From Nesterenkonia sandarakina (lineage in GTDB: Bacteria; Actinomycetota; Actinomycetes; Actinomycetales; Micrococcaceae): DNA of 64,000 nucleotides. Shown piece after piece: positions 1-8,176 of the stretch (its first letter is position 1; each line of letters begins with the position of its first letter). The position numbers and the translations under genes are program-made. The notes beneath the pieces were generated by a model that worked only from the letters and a program-made list of their open reading frames with translations, did no database searches and was not told where the DNA came from. The stretch covers positions 124,001 to 188,000 of the forward strand of contig NZ_PVTY01000004.1 in NCBI RefSeq assembly GCF_003003175.1, written 5' to 3'.

Positions 1-168
1 GCCGATGCTCACCGCGATGTCCAGGTCGTTGGTCGCGCGCAGGATCATCCCGCCGATCAGCAGGGTCCAGGACACCGCCTCGGCGAAGGCCAGCACGCGG
101 AAGAAGGTCTTGGGGGTGCGGAACACGGAACTCCTGGGAGTCAGCGGGGGATGGTGGGCTCCGAGCAT
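1..168 (-). CDS. DUF3817 family membrane protein, 3' part cut by window edge
   Basis: The reading frame starts with ATG at 168 and stays open to base 1, giving the first 56 residues. The segment RTPKTFFRVLAFAEAVSWTL followed by LLIGGMILR and a short polar stretch matches the start of the small actinobacterial DUF3817 integral membrane family, where a helix begins at the conserved AEAxSW motif. The function of the family is not known. It is divergent from radA with about 60 bases between the starts. The family call rests on recalled pattern only and the C-terminal helices lie outside the window. Confidence 0.6.
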   Translation of the reverse strand, partial: MLGAHHPPLTPRSSVFRTPKTFFRVLAFAEAVSWTLLIGGMILRATNDLDIAVSIG

Positions 169-216
169 CGTACGGGTTCTGTCTGAGCTGCACCGGAATA
201 TGTCAGTGCTCGGCGG

Positions 217-222
217 TAACGT
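217..222 (+). promoter_or_regulatory. -10 box (TAACGT) of radA, leaderless start
   Basis: TAACGT lies seven bases before the ATG at 230, so the start codon would be at or next to the transcript 5' end. No recognisable -35 box is seen. Confidence 0.45.
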
Positions 223-229
223 AGGAACC

Positions 230-1654
230 ATGGCAACTCGCACCGCGTCCCGGAGCACCGGGAAGTCCCGGTCCAAGGGATCCCCCTCCTTCGAATGCAC
301 CGAATGTGGCTGGCAGACCGTCAAGTGGGTCGGCCGCTGCCCGGAGTGCCAGGCCTGGGGCTCCGTGGAGGAGAAGGGCCAGGTCACAGCCAGGACGACG
401 GCGGCCAGCCAGCTCGCCCAGCCGGCACGGGTGATCCATGAGGTGGACGCCTCGGAGGCCGAGTTCCGCCCGACCTCCATCGGGGAGCTGGACCGGGTCC
501 TCGGCGGCGGCCTTGTTCCGGGAGCCGTGATCCTGATGGCCGGTGAGCCCGGCGTCGGCAAGTCCACGCTGCTGCTGCAGGTCGCCTCCGCGGTGGCCCG
601 CGCCCACCCCGACTCCCCGGTGCTCTACCTCACCGGTGAGGAATCCGCGGCCCAGGTCAAGAAGCGCGCGGAGCGCATCGACGCGATCTCCGACGGCCTC
701 TATCTGGCGGCGGAATCGGATCTGGGCCAGGCGCTGGGCCAGGTGGAGAAGCTCTCCCCGCAGCTGACCATCATGGACTCGGTGCAGACCTTCTCCTCGG
801 CCGAGGTCGACGGCGCCCCCGGCGGGGTCACCCAGATCCGTGAGGTCACCGCCTCGATGATCGAGTCGGCCAAGCGCAAGAACATGACCACGATCCTGGT
901 CGGACATGTGACCAAGGACGGCAGCATCGCCGGACCGCGGATGCTCGAGCACCTGGTCGACGTGGTCTGCCAGTTCGAGGGGGACCGGCATTCCCGGCTG
1001 CGGCTGCTGCGCGCGGTGAAGAACCGCTATGGCCCCACCGATGACGTCGGCTGCTTCGACCTCAACGAGGACGGCCTGACCTCGCTGGCGGATCCCAGCG
1101 GACTCTTCGTCTCGGCGATGACCGAACGTGTCCCCGGCACCTGCATCACGATCACGCTGGAGGGGCGCCGACCGCTCACCGCAGAGGTCCAGGCGCTGGT
1201 GGCGGAGTCCCAGGCGGCACAGCCCCGGCGGGCGGTGTCCGGACTGGACTCGCCCCGGGTCTCGATGCTGCTCGCGGTGCTTCAGCGCCGCGCCAAGCTC
1301 ACCGCCCTGATGAAGTCCGAGGCGTACGTGGCCACGGTGGGCGGGGTCAAGATCACCGAACCCGCGGCGGATCTCTCCATCGCCCTCGCGGTGGCCTCCG
1401 CGGCGCTGGAGAAGCCGCTGCCGAACCGGTTCGTGGCCTTCGGCGAAGTCGGGCTGGCCGGGGAGGTCCGCCCGGTCCCCGGACTGCGTCAGCGGCTGGA
1501 GGAGGCTCAGCGGCTGGGCTTCACCCACGCGATCGTGCCGCGGAAGTCCACCGGCACCGAGAAGGAGGCCACCCCGGAGGGGATGCGCGTCCGTGAGGTC
1601 GGCTCGCTCGCCGAGGCGCTGAACCTGGTGCTCGACGGCGGCCAGTCAGGCTGA
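230..1654 (+). CDS. radA: DNA repair protein RadA
   Basis: RadA is a RecA-like ATPase that promotes branch migration during recombinational repair. The 474-residue product has the whole family layout: an N-terminal C4 zinc finger (C23-x2-C26-x10-C37-x2-C40), Walker A GEPGVGKST near residue 105, the RadA-specific KNRxG motif as KNRYG near 264 (most members have KNRFG), and a C-terminal Lon-type S16 fold. I chose ATG 230 because the zinc finger then sits at its normal distance from the N-terminus. A longer in-frame extension back to base 5 has no family similarity and overlaps the divergent gene. The 3' end overlaps the convergent mutY by nine bases. Confidence 0.95.
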   Translation: MATRTASRSTGKSRSKGSPSFECTECGWQTVKWVGRCPECQAWGSVEEKGQVTARTTAASQLAQPARVIHEVDASEAEFRPTSIGELDRVLGGGLVPGAVILMAGEPGVGKSTLLLQVASAVARAHPDSPVLYLTGEESAAQVKKRAERIDAISDGLYLAAESDLGQALGQVEKLSPQLTIMDSVQTFSSAEVDGAPGGVTQIREVTASMIESAKRKNMTTILVGHVTKDGSIAGPRMLEHLVDVVCQFEGDRHSRLRLLRAVKNRYGPTDDVGCFDLNEDGLTSLADPSGLFVSAMTERVPGTCITITLEGRRPLTAEVQALVAESQAAQPRRAVSGLDSPRVSMLLAVLQRRAKLTALMKSEAYVATVGGVKITEPAADLSIALAVASAALEKPLPNRFVAFGEVGLAGEVRPVPGLRQRLEEAQRLGFTHAIVPRKSTGTEKEATPEGMRVREVGSLAEALNLVLDGGQSG

Positions 1655-2686
1655 GCCGGCGGGTGCTCCAGCATGTGCACCTGCAGGCGTACCTGGAGTC
1701 GGCGTCGGCGTTCCGGGCAGGCTGATCTGCCCGCCGTCCTCCGCGGCAAGGCCGTCGCGCAGCAGCGAATCCAGGCAGCGGTGCCGCTGCTCCGGGGAGG
1801 ACTCGGGCAGCGGCAGTCCCTCCAGGAGCTCTCCGCGGGCCACGGTGGCCCCGGTGCGCAGCACCGCCATGATCGCCCCGCGCACCTGACGGTCGGTGCC
1901 GGACCAGGCCTGTCCGCGGGTCTGCTGCTCCTGCGTGGGCGGTGGGGATCCTGCGGCTCGCCAGGCGCAGAGGTCCGCCACCGGGCACACCTGGCACTGC
2001 GGGGAGCGTGCGGTGCAGATCAGCGCGCCCAGCTCCATGGCTGAGGCGTTCCAGGCGCAGGCGGTGGCGCCGTCGTCGGCCTCGGTGGCGGGCATCAGCT
2101 CGTGGGCGAGCCGACGCTGCGCCGAGGTGTAGGTCTTGCCCGGCAGGGCGTCCCCGGTGAAGGCACGCGCGTGGACCCGGCGGATGTTGGTGTCCACCAC
2201 CACCTCGGGGTGCTGGAATGCGAAGCAGGCCACGGCGGCCGCGGTGTACTCTCCCACGCCCGGAAGTGCGCGCAGCTGCGCGGCGGTGCCCGGCACCTCT
2301 CCGCCATGATGCTCCACGATGGCCTGGGCCGCGGCCTGCAGGCGCAGCGCGCGACGGGGGTAGCCCAGCCGGTCCCAGGCCGTGAGGACCTCGGCGGTGG
2401 GTGCCTGCGCGAGGTCGACCGGCCGGGGCCAGCGCTGCATCCAGAGCTCCCAGCGGGGGAGCACCCGCACCACAGGTGTCTGCTGCAGCATGATCTCGCT
2501 GACCATCACGCCCCAGGGGGTGCAGTCGGGATCGCGCCAGGGCAGCGGCCTGGCACTGTCCTCGAACCACTCGATCACGCGGTCATGGACCAGCGTGGGC
2601 TCGGGCGTGAAGCCGGCGTCAGGTCGGGCGGAGCCGCCCTGGGCGGCGACGGGGGTGCTGGTGGGAGTCGTGCTGGGGGGTGTCAT
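1646..2686 (-). CDS. mutY: A/G-specific adenine DNA glycosylase MutY
   Basis: Removes adenine mispaired with 8-oxoguanine or guanine. The 346-residue protein has the catalytic Glu in the SEIMLQQTPV segment, the helix-hairpin-helix LPGVGEYTAAAV followed by the catalytic Asp in VDTNIRR, and the iron-sulfur cluster loop C-x6-C-x2-C-x5-C (CTARSPQCQVCPVADLC). The Thr/Pro-rich first 30 residues and Pro/Ala-rich tail are not conserved features. A GTG at 2692 is also possible, but ATG 2686 sits seven bases after TAGACT and fits a leaderless start. The last codons overlap the radA end, so the two genes converge without a terminator between them. Confidence 0.93.
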   Translation of the reverse strand: MTPPSTTPTSTPVAAQGGSARPDAGFTPEPTLVHDRVIEWFEDSARPLPWRDPDCTPWGVMVSEIMLQQTPVVRVLPRWELWMQRWPRPVDLAQAPTAEVLTAWDRLGYPRRALRLQAAAQAIVEHHGGEVPGTAAQLRALPGVGEYTAAAVACFAFQHPEVVVDTNIRRVHARAFTGDALPGKTYTSAQRRLAHELMPATEADDGATACAWNASAMELGALICTARSPQCQVCPVADLCAWRAAGSPPPTQEQQTRGQAWSGTDRQVRGAIMAVLRTGATVARGELLEGLPLPESSPEQRHRCLDSLLRDGLAAEDGGQISLPGTPTPTPGTPAGAHAGAPAGSA

Positions 2687-2693
2687 CGGCACG

Positions 2694-2699
2694 AGTCTA
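2694..2699 (-). promoter_or_regulatory. -10 box (TAGACT) of mutY, leaderless start
   Basis: TAGACT on the minus strand is seven bases from the ATG at 2686. It implies that mutY has its own promoter and does not depend on the ars genes upstream on the same strand. Confidence 0.5.
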
Positions 2700-2782
2700 G
2701 AGAATCGCGGCCCGCGCCGTGATCATCAGCTGCGGCGCGCGCCGCGCGATGCTGAGCCGCACCCGGCGCCGCCCGTTCCGGC

Positions 2783-3193
2783 TCAGCCATCGAGATCGAG
2801 GCTGCTGACAAGCTCTTGCACCCGGGCGCGGATGTCATCCCGGATCACTCGGACCGTCTCGATGCCCTGACCGGCCGGGTCGTCGAGCTTCCAGTCCTCA
2901 TAGCGCTTGCCGGGGTAGAACGGGCACTCGTCGCCGCAGCCCATGGTGATCACCACGTCCGACTCCTTCACCGATTCATCGGTGAGCTTCTTCGGGATGT
3001 TCTCGGCGATGTCGATCCCGAGCTCGGTCATGGCCTCGACGGCGATCGGGTTGACCGAATCCTTCGGAGCCGTGCCGCCCGAGAAAACCTGCACCGCGTC
3101 GCCTGCGATCTCGCGCAGGAATCCGGCGGCCATCTGCGAGCGTCCAGCGTTGTGGACGCAGACGAACAGGACGGCGGGCTTGGAGCTGCTCAT
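2783..3193 (-). CDS. arsC: arsenate reductase, low-molecular-weight phosphatase fold
   Basis: A cytosolic enzyme that reduces arsenate to arsenite before export. The 136-residue product carries the phosphatase-type anion loop CVHNAGRS (catalytic Cys12, Arg18) and the later DDPAG segment holding the general-acid Asp. A CGDECPF segment supplies extra cysteines (TMGCGDECPFYPG), as in thiol-cascade ArsC enzymes; whether reductant is thioredoxin or mycothiol/mycoredoxin cannot be decided by reading. A good ribosome site GGAAGGA lies six bases before the ATG. It follows acr3 by 36 bases on the same strand, so the two form an export-reduction operon. Confidence 0.9.
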   Translation of the reverse strand: MSSSKPAVLFVCVHNAGRSQMAAGFLREIAGDAVQVFSGGTAPKDSVNPIAVEAMTELGIDIAENIPKKLTDESVKESDVVITMGCGDECPFYPGKRYEDWKLDDPAGQGIETVRVIRDDIRARVQELVSSLDLDG

Positions 3194-3229
3194 GGGGTTC
3201 CTTCCAAAGATGTGCTTGACCGGAGGGGG

Positions 3230-4357
3230 TCAGAGGCCGTGCGGGGCGGTGGCTGCGATCGGGCTCTCCTGCTTGGCCGGGATGTTCGAGCCGGTGAAGA
3301 AGCGCCGGGTCCACAGCGCCACGTAGACCAGGGCGACCAGCACCGGGACCTCGATCAGCGGACCGACCACGCCTGCCAGGGCCTGGCCGCTGGTGGCGCC
3401 GAAGGTGGCGATCGAGACGGCGATGGCGAGTTCGAAGTTATTCCCGGCTGCGGTGAAGGACAGCGTGGTGGTGCGCTCGTAGCCCATCCGCAGCATCCAG
3501 CCGATCACCATGGAAGCGGCGAAGATGACCACGAAGTAGACCAGGAGCGGGACGGCGATCCTGACCACGTCCATCGGGCTGCTGAGCACCTGCTCGCCCT
3601 GGAGCGCGAAGAGCACCACGATGGTGAACAGCAGGCCGTAGAGCGCCCAGGGGCCGATCTTCGGCAGGACCTTGGCCTCGTACCATTCACGGCCGCGGGC
3701 CCGTTCGCCCAAGGTTCGGGTGAGGTAGCCCGCCAGCAGCGGGATGCCCAGGAAGACCAGCACAGAGACCGTGATCGCGACGATGGAGAACTCCGCCGAG
3801 GTGGTCTCAAGCCCGAGCCAGCTCGGCAGGACCTGGAGGTAGAACCAGCCCAGCACACCGAACATGAAGACCTGGAACACCGAGTTGATCGCCACCAGCA
3901 CCGCGGCCGCCTCGCGGTCGCCGCAGGCCAGGTCGTTCCAGATCAGCACCATGGCGATACAGCGGGCCAGGCCCACGATGATCAGCCCGGTGCGGTACTC
4001 CGGCAGGTCGGCGAGGAAGACCCAGGCCAGGACGAACATGAAGGCCGGAGCCAGGATCCAGTTGATCAGCAGCGAGGTGACGACCAGCTTCTTGTCCTTC
4101 AGCACCCGGCCGGTCTCGTTGTAGCGGACCTTCGCCAGCACCGGATACATCATGATCAGCAGCCCGACCGCGATCGGCAGCGAGACGCCTGCGACCTCCA
4201 TGGACTCCATGGCCTGACCCACCTGGGGGACGACGGCGCCGAGCGCGAGCCCCAGCCCCATGGCGGCGATGATCCAGACGGGAAGGAATCGGTCAAGCAC
4301 CGAGAGCTTGGCCACCACGGCCGAGGTGTCGGGGACGGGTGGGGCAGACTGGCGCAC
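3230..4357 (-). CDS. acr3: arsenite efflux transporter, ACR3 family
   Basis: Ten-helix carrier of the bile/arsenite/riboflavin superfamily that expels arsenite. About 375 residues. The ACR3 signature is visible: the conserved Cys in GLARCIAMVLIWNDLACGD and the conserved Glu in GNNFELAIAV. Start choice: a TTG at 4381 and GTGs at 4363 and 4357 are in frame; GTG 4357 has a CAGGAG ribosome site five bases upstream and leaves the operator dyad at 4374-4389 outside the coding region. It is first in the minus-strand acr3-arsC operon, divergent from arsR. Confidence 0.92.
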   Translation of the reverse strand: MRQSAPPVPDTSAVVAKLSVLDRFLPVWIIAAMGLGLALGAVVPQVGQAMESMEVAGVSLPIAVGLLIMMYPVLAKVRYNETGRVLKDKKLVVTSLLINWILAPAFMFVLAWVFLADLPEYRTGLIIVGLARCIAMVLIWNDLACGDREAAAVLVAINSVFQVFMFGVLGWFYLQVLPSWLGLETTSAEFSIVAITVSVLVFLGIPLLAGYLTRTLGERARGREWYEAKVLPKIGPWALYGLLFTIVVLFALQGEQVLSSPMDVVRIAVPLLVYFVVIFAASMVIGWMLRMGYERTTTLSFTAAGNNFELAIAVSIATFGATSGQALAGVVGPLIEVPVLVALVYVALWTRRFFTGSNIPAKQESPIAATAPHGL

Positions 4358-4373
4358 GAACACTCCTGGGAAG

Positions 4374-4426
4374 ATCGACAAACTTCGATGCCCCGAGTAT
4401 CGTCAGAAACATCGACGGATGTCAAT
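4374..4426. promoter_or_regulatory. candidate ArsR operator pair between acr3 and arsR
   Basis: ATCGA-N6-TCGAT at 4374-4389 is a perfect dyad and ATCGA-N6-TCAAT at 4411-4426 is the same dyad with one mismatch. Spacing and symmetry resemble ArsR/SmtB operators. The pair is placed to repress both divergent transcripts. Assignment is by position and shape only. Confidence 0.5.
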
Positions 4427-4507
4427 CCATATGGAGTGCGCAGGAAACGGCCGCAGATTCGCGCCGGGGGCCGTGCATGCCGATGCCGAAAGACCTGAGG
4501 AGAAGCG

Positions 4508-4855
4508 ATGACGACCCAGACCGACTGCAAGGTCCCGCCGGCCCCGCTGGCCGAGACCGTCACGCTGGACCCAGAAGGTGCCGCCGAGCTGGCGATCGGA
4601 TTCAAGGCGCTCGCAGACCCCAACCGGATCACGCTGCTCACCCTGATCGCCGCCGAGGAGACCGGCGAGGCCTGCGTCTGTGACCTCACCGAGCCGCTCG
4701 GCCTCGGCCAGCCCACCGTGTCCCACCACCTGAAGGTGCTCGTCGATGCAGGCTTCCTCACTCGGGAGAAGCGCGGCACCTGGTCCTACTACTCTGTGGT
4801 GCCCGGCGCCCTGGAGCACCTGTTCAACACCATGACCGAAAGGACCGCACACTGA
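4508..4855 (+). CDS. arsR: ArsR-family arsenic-responsive repressor
   Basis: A 115-residue winged-helix repressor. The helix-turn-helix LGLGQPTVSHHLKVLVDAG and beta wing REKRGTWSYYSV are clear. The metalloid-sensing pair CVC occurs in EACVCDLTE just before the recognition helix, as in classical ArsR (ELCVCDL), and a further Cys7 could be the third ligand. Ribosome site GAGGAG lies upstream of ATG 4508. It is divergent from acr3-arsC and overlaps the next gene (TGATG), so it is expected to repress both transcripts until arsenite binds. Confidence 0.9.
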   Translation: MTTQTDCKVPPAPLAETVTLDPEGAAELAIGFKALADPNRITLLTLIAAEETGEACVCDLTEPLGLGQPTVSHHLKVLVDAGFLTREKRGTWSYYSVVPGALEHLFNTMTERTAH

Positions 4856-5403
4856 TGCGCGAGACAGCCATGCACCACTCAGCGACCGAACCCGCCCCGG
4901 AGACCACCACCAGCCCCTCGGATCAGCCGGTGCGCGGCGCCGAGGAAGAGGTCGCCCCGGTGGCTGACTCCACCGAGCGCACCGAGACCCCGGCGGTGCT
5001 CTTCGTCTGTGTGAAGAACGGCGGCAAGTCTCAGATGGCGGCCGGACTGATGCGCCAGGATCTGGCGGCGGCAGCGCTCGAGGGCGCCGTCGTCGTCTCC
5101 TCGGCCGGCACCCATCCCGGTTCGAAGGTCAATGCGCTCTCGGCAGAGGTGCTCGCCGAGGTCGGTGCCGACATCGCCGGCCAGACTCCCACCCAGCTGA
5201 CGCCTGAGGCGATGCGTGAGGCTGGGCACGTCGTGATCATCGGCGCGGAGGCCGAGGTCGAGCCGCTCGAAGGCGTCGAGATCGAACGCTGGGAGGTCGA
5301 TGAGCCCAGTGAGCGCGGGATCGAGGGGCGAGCGCGCATGGAGCTGGTCCGTGACGACATCCAGCTGCGGGTGCGCGAGCTCAGGGAACGACTGCTCGGC
5401 TGA
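4855..5403 (+). CDS. ArsC-like low-molecular-weight phosphatase family protein
   Basis: About 182 residues, with a poorly conserved acidic N-terminal extension of roughly 45 residues followed by a low-molecular-weight phosphatase fold. The anion loop reads CVKNGGKS, so the position normally held by Arg in C-x5-R is Lys. The acidic loop is WEVDEPSERG. Such single-cysteine proteins in the actinobacterial ars context are usually annotated as arsenate-mycothiol transferase-like; that role is inferred, not shown. The TGATG overlap makes it translationally coupled to arsR. It is a second, divergent reductase-like protein besides arsC at 2783. An internal ATG at 4870 is an alternative start. Confidence 0.8.
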   Translation: MRETAMHHSATEPAPETTTSPSDQPVRGAEEEVAPVADSTERTETPAVLFVCVKNGGKSQMAAGLMRQDLAAAALEGAVVVSSAGTHPGSKVNALSAEVLAEVGADIAGQTPTQLTPEAMREAGHVVIIGAEAEVEPLEGVEIERWEVDEPSERGIEGRARMELVRDDIQLRVRELRERLLG

Positions 5404-5426
5404 GAATCGGGGTCAGTCTCCTCCGC

Positions 5427-5432
5427 TAACCT
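5427..5432 (+). promoter_or_regulatory. -10 box (TAACCT), leaderless start
   Basis: TAACCT is followed by six bases and then ATG 5439. No ribosome site precedes that ATG. Confidence 0.45.
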
Positions 5433-5438
5433 GGGGCC

Positions 5439-6149
5439 ATGAGTTCCCAGCGAAGGCGGCAGTCTGCCGAGGTCTACAGGCGCCGACGCATCCTTGCCGG
5501 GGTGCTCGCCGTGGTGCTGCTGGTCCTCGCCGGATGGCTCACCAGCCTCGCCATGGGCTGGGGCCAGGACGCAGAGGACGCCGACACCTCGGAGACCGCC
5601 GAAGGTGACGTCGGAGAAGCCGCGGGGGAGGACCAGGCCGGGCCAGTTCCAGCGGCCAGCGAGGAGCCGGGATCCGACACCGAGGACGCCGAGGGGCAGG
5701 ACGCCGCGGAGGAGCAGGACGCCACCGAGGAGCAGGCTCAGGATGAGCCGGCCGAGGATGGCAGCTGCCGCACCGGGGATCTCGAGGTCCGCGCGTCCAC
5801 CGGCTCGGAGTCCTATGGGCCCGGCTTCGCGCCCATGCTGGTGATGGAGGTGGAGAACACCGCCGACTATGCCTGCGAGGCTGACCTCGGCACCGCGGAG
5901 CAGGAGTTCCTGGTCGAACATGCCGGAGCCACCGTCTTCTCCACCGCCGAGTGCTCGGTCTCCCGGGAATCGCTGCCGGTGCAGCTGGAGCCCGGACAGG
6001 TCGAGCAGGCGCACTTCACCTGGCCACGCTCAGACTCTGCGCAAGACTGCGCGGAGCCGACCTCGCTGGATCCCGGCAACTACGAACTGACGGTGAGCCT
6101 CAGCGGCGTCCGTTCTGAACCTCATGAGTTCAGCATGAACGCAGGCTGA
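5439..6149 (+). CDS. membrane-anchored protein of unknown function with extracellular beta-rich domain
   Basis: 236 residues. A basic N-terminus (RRRQSAEVYRRRR) is followed by one membrane helix near residues 18-40, then an acidic Glu/Asp/Ala/Gln linker of about 65 residues and a C-terminal domain starting at SCRTGDLEVRASTGSESYGP. That domain, with paired cysteines and a phrase like VMEVENTADYAC, resembles the fold of DUF4232-like or immunoglobulin-like cell-surface domains that describe unadorned beta sandwiches. I do not recognise a function. It is the last gene before argA on this strand and has its own leaderless promoter. Confidence 0.75.
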   Translation: MSSQRRRQSAEVYRRRRILAGVLAVVLLVLAGWLTSLAMGWGQDAEDADTSETAEGDVGEAAGEDQAGPVPAASEEPGSDTEDAEGQDAAEEQDATEEQAQDEPAEDGSCRTGDLEVRASTGSESYGPGFAPMLVMEVENTADYACEADLGTAEQEFLVEHAGATVFSTAECSVSRESLPVQLEPGQVEQAHFTWPRSDSAQDCAEPTSLDPGNYELTVSLSGVRSEPHEFSMNAG

Positions 6150-6204
6150 TCGCACCAGGTCGAGGAGTCACGTCGTGACACCGCCCCGGTGCGACGTCGG
6201 CGCA

Positions 6205-6210
6205 TAGACT
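6205..6210 (+). promoter_or_regulatory. -10 box (TAGACT) of argA, leaderless start
   Basis: TAGACT, then six bases, then ATG 6217. This decides the ATG over the in-frame GTG at 6211. Confidence 0.5.
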
Positions 6211-6216
6211 GTGCCG

Positions 6217-6723
6217 ATGGGTTCCTTCATCATCAGGCCAGCGCGCACCGCCGATGTCGCCGCCATCATGGGCATGGCAGAACCCCTGGTCGACCAGCGG
6301 GTGCTGGTGCCCAAGGAGGCCGTCGCCTACTACGAGGCGATCCAGGAGTTCATGGTCGCCGAGACCCAGGACGGCACCCTGATCGGATTCGGCGCGCTGC
6401 ACGTGATGTGGAAGGACCTCGCCGAAGTGCGCACCCTGGCCACAGATTCCCGCTGGCGCGGACAGGGCGTCGGCTCCGGGCTGCTCACCGAGCTCACTGC
6501 CCGGGCCCACGCCCTCGGCGTCAGCCGGGTCTTCTGCCTCACCTTCGAGGTGGACTTCTTCACCCGGCATGGCTTCGGGGTGATGGATGACCAGGCCGCG
6601 GTGGATCCCGAGGTCTACGCGGAGCTGCTGCGCTCACCCGATGAGGGCGTCGCGGAGTTCCTGGACCTCGCCAGGGTCAAGCCCAACACCTTGGGCAACA
6701 CCAGGATGATCCTGCAGCTCTGA
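6217..6723 (+). CDS. argA: amino-acid N-acetyltransferase (N-acetylglutamate synthase, GNAT type)
   Basis: 168 residues, a stand-alone GNAT protein like the short actinobacterial ArgA (Mycobacterium Rv2747 type) that makes N-acetylglutamate for arginine synthesis from acetyl-CoA and glutamate. The N-terminal strand FIIRPARTADVAAIM, the acetyl-CoA loop RWRGQGVGSGLL near residue 90 and the FFTRHGF segment are typical. It lacks the kinase-like regulatory domain of enterobacterial ArgA. It stands alone here, without other arg genes in view. A different GNAT substrate cannot be excluded. Confidence 0.85.
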   Translation: MGSFIIRPARTADVAAIMGMAEPLVDQRVLVPKEAVAYYEAIQEFMVAETQDGTLIGFGALHVMWKDLAEVRTLATDSRWRGQGVGSGLLTELTARAHALGVSRVFCLTFEVDFFTRHGFGVMDDQAAVDPEVYAELLRSPDEGVAEFLDLARVKPNTLGNTRMILQL

Positions 6724-6759
6724 GCCCATGAGCTCGGCCTCGGGTCGATGCTCGGCCGG

Positions 6760-7905
6760 TCACAGCTCGGGCAGCTGCTCCCGCGCGTCCTCGTGGCTTG
6801 ATCCGGCCGCCTGCAGCAGGTCCACCACCAGCGTGCGCAGCAGCAGCACCACGGTCTCGCCTTCCAGGGTCCCGATGCCCAGCGACTTCGGGTGCAGCCG
6901 CTGCGCCAGCGCCGAGAGCGCCTCCTGGGCGGTCTCCATCCGCCGGGTGTAGGCCGAGCCCGGCTCGGCCACCGCCTGGGAGAGCAGCAGCGAGCATTCG
7001 GCGAACTCGTCCAGGATCGCTGCGAGGTTCTCCACCGCCTCGTCACTGAGGCTGGCGTGGTCCACGGTGCTGATGATCCGGCGAGCCACCACGCGCATGC
7101 TGCGCACCGCGAGGTCCACCTGGTCTGCGACCTCGGCCATATGTCGCACGTAGTGGCGGTGTTTGCGGTAGGCGGGAGAGAAGACGGTGAGCTCCTTCGC
7201 GGAGTTCACCGCGCTGCGCAGCTCATCGATCTGCGGCTGCAGGCCGCGGCAGCGGATCAGCGAGTGCCAGGCCTGGCGGGAGTCGGAGTTCCGCACCGCC
7301 TCGGCGACGTCGCGCAGCGAGAGGGTCATCGCGTCGACCACGCTCTTGAGCTCGGCGATCGGTTCGCGGCGGGGATCCTTCGGGGTCAGCAGGGTGATCG
7401 CCATCGCCACCGCTCCGCCGATGATGGCGTCGAGGCTGCGTGTGAACGGTCCGAGCGCGGCCGCCTCAGGGGGCGGGATCAGCACCACCAGCAGCGCCTG
7501 GAGGCCCATCTGCATCGCGAGCACCGGACCTGAGTCCAGGAACCGGGCCAGCATGATGGAGAGGAAGAGCACCAGCGTGGCAGTTCCCAGGTTCGAGCCG
7601 AGCTGGTGCAGCAGCAGATCGCCGATCAGGATCCCCAGGGTGCAGCCCACGCTGACCTCGAGCACCTTGCGCATGCGCGGCTCTTTGGTGAACCCCAGCG
7701 CGATCAGCGCCGCGATGGCGGCGAAGAGCGGGTCATCATGGCCCAGGACCCGCTCGGCGATCGTGTAGGCGCCGACGCCGGCCACGGTCATCTGCAGCGC
7801 CGGGATCACCGAGCGCCGCATCCTGCGCACACCGACCCGGACTCTGCGCGCGGTGAAGCGGCGCGCACGGGCCAGCAGGCGGGGAGTGGAGCGCTCGGTC
7901 GTCAC
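6760..7905 (-). CDS. FUSC-type (aromatic acid exporter-like) membrane protein
   Basis: About 381 residues. The N-terminal half holds roughly six membrane helices in the fusaric-acid-resistance pattern, with the typical phrases FAAIAALIALG and SVGCTLGILIGDLL, and the C-terminal half is a long alpha-helical cytosolic region. FUSC proteins are proposed to export aromatic acids or other small compounds; the substrate here is unknown. GTG 7905 is chosen because it lies six bases after TACACT; an in-frame extension to 7953 adds residues with no family character. It converges on argA. Confidence 0.8.
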   Translation of the reverse strand: MTTERSTPRLLARARRFTARRVRVGVRRMRRSVIPALQMTVAGVGAYTIAERVLGHDDPLFAAIAALIALGFTKEPRMRKVLEVSVGCTLGILIGDLLLHQLGSNLGTATLVLFLSIMLARFLDSGPVLAMQMGLQALLVVLIPPPEAAALGPFTRSLDAIIGGAVAMAITLLTPKDPRREPIAELKSVVDAMTLSLRDVAEAVRNSDSRQAWHSLIRCRGLQPQIDELRSAVNSAKELTVFSPAYRKHRHYVRHMAEVADQVDLAVRSMRVVARRIISTVDHASLSDEAVENLAAILDEFAECSLLLSQAVAEPGSAYTRRMETAQEALSALAQRLHPKSLGIGTLEGETVVLLLRTLVVDLLQAAGSSHEDAREQLPEL

Positions 7906-7911
7906 CCCATG

Positions 7912-7917
7912 AGTGTA
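7912..7917 (-). promoter_or_regulatory. -10 box (TACACT), leaderless GTG start of the FUSC gene
   Basis: Minus-strand TACACT is followed by six bases and GTG 7905, the same geometry as at 17005. Confidence 0.45.
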
Positions 7918-8002
7918 GGCGGCGGCCGGTGCAGGGGATACGAGGTGCCTCACACCAGCCCGGCCATCGACGTGCTCAAGGACACGCCTGGGTGGCGTTC
8001 CA

Positions 8003-8024
8003 GTTCACCAAGCGTTCATCTTAA
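8003..8024 (+). promoter_or_regulatory. PHO box upstream of pstS
   Basis: Two adjacent 11-base direct repeats, GTTCACCAAGC and GTTCATCTTAA, match the actinobacterial PhoP pattern of repeated GTTCAnn units in 11-base steps. A partial unit GTTCCA precedes them. A -10-like TACTGT follows at 8074. This predicts that pstSCAB is induced when phosphate is scarce. Confidence 0.65.
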
Positions 8025-8176
8025 GTGAGCGCCATGGTCATCTGCTGAGCGGCCCAGAGTCACCTGCCCTCCCTACTGTGGATCGAGGTTCGCAGGACGC
8101 ACCCCGGTGGACCGCACAGACTCCTTCAACTGGCGCGACTTGTCGCCTGATGAAACCTCAGAGAGGCACTAATAAC

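Noticed and set aside
5-229. Longer radA reading from base 5
   Set aside because: The extra 75 residues overlap the divergent DUF3817 gene and have no RadA similarity; the zinc finger fixes the start at 230.
2732-2745. 14-base GC palindrome after arsC as a terminator
   Set aside because: It is a pure GC alternation (GCGGCGCGCGCCGC) with no loop and no T-run, so it is probably compositional.
2816-4498. Long plus-strand frame of 560 codons across arsC and acr3
   Set aside because: It is the mirror of two well-supported minus-strand genes; its translation is rich in His, Asp, Gln and Gly repeats with no family signal.
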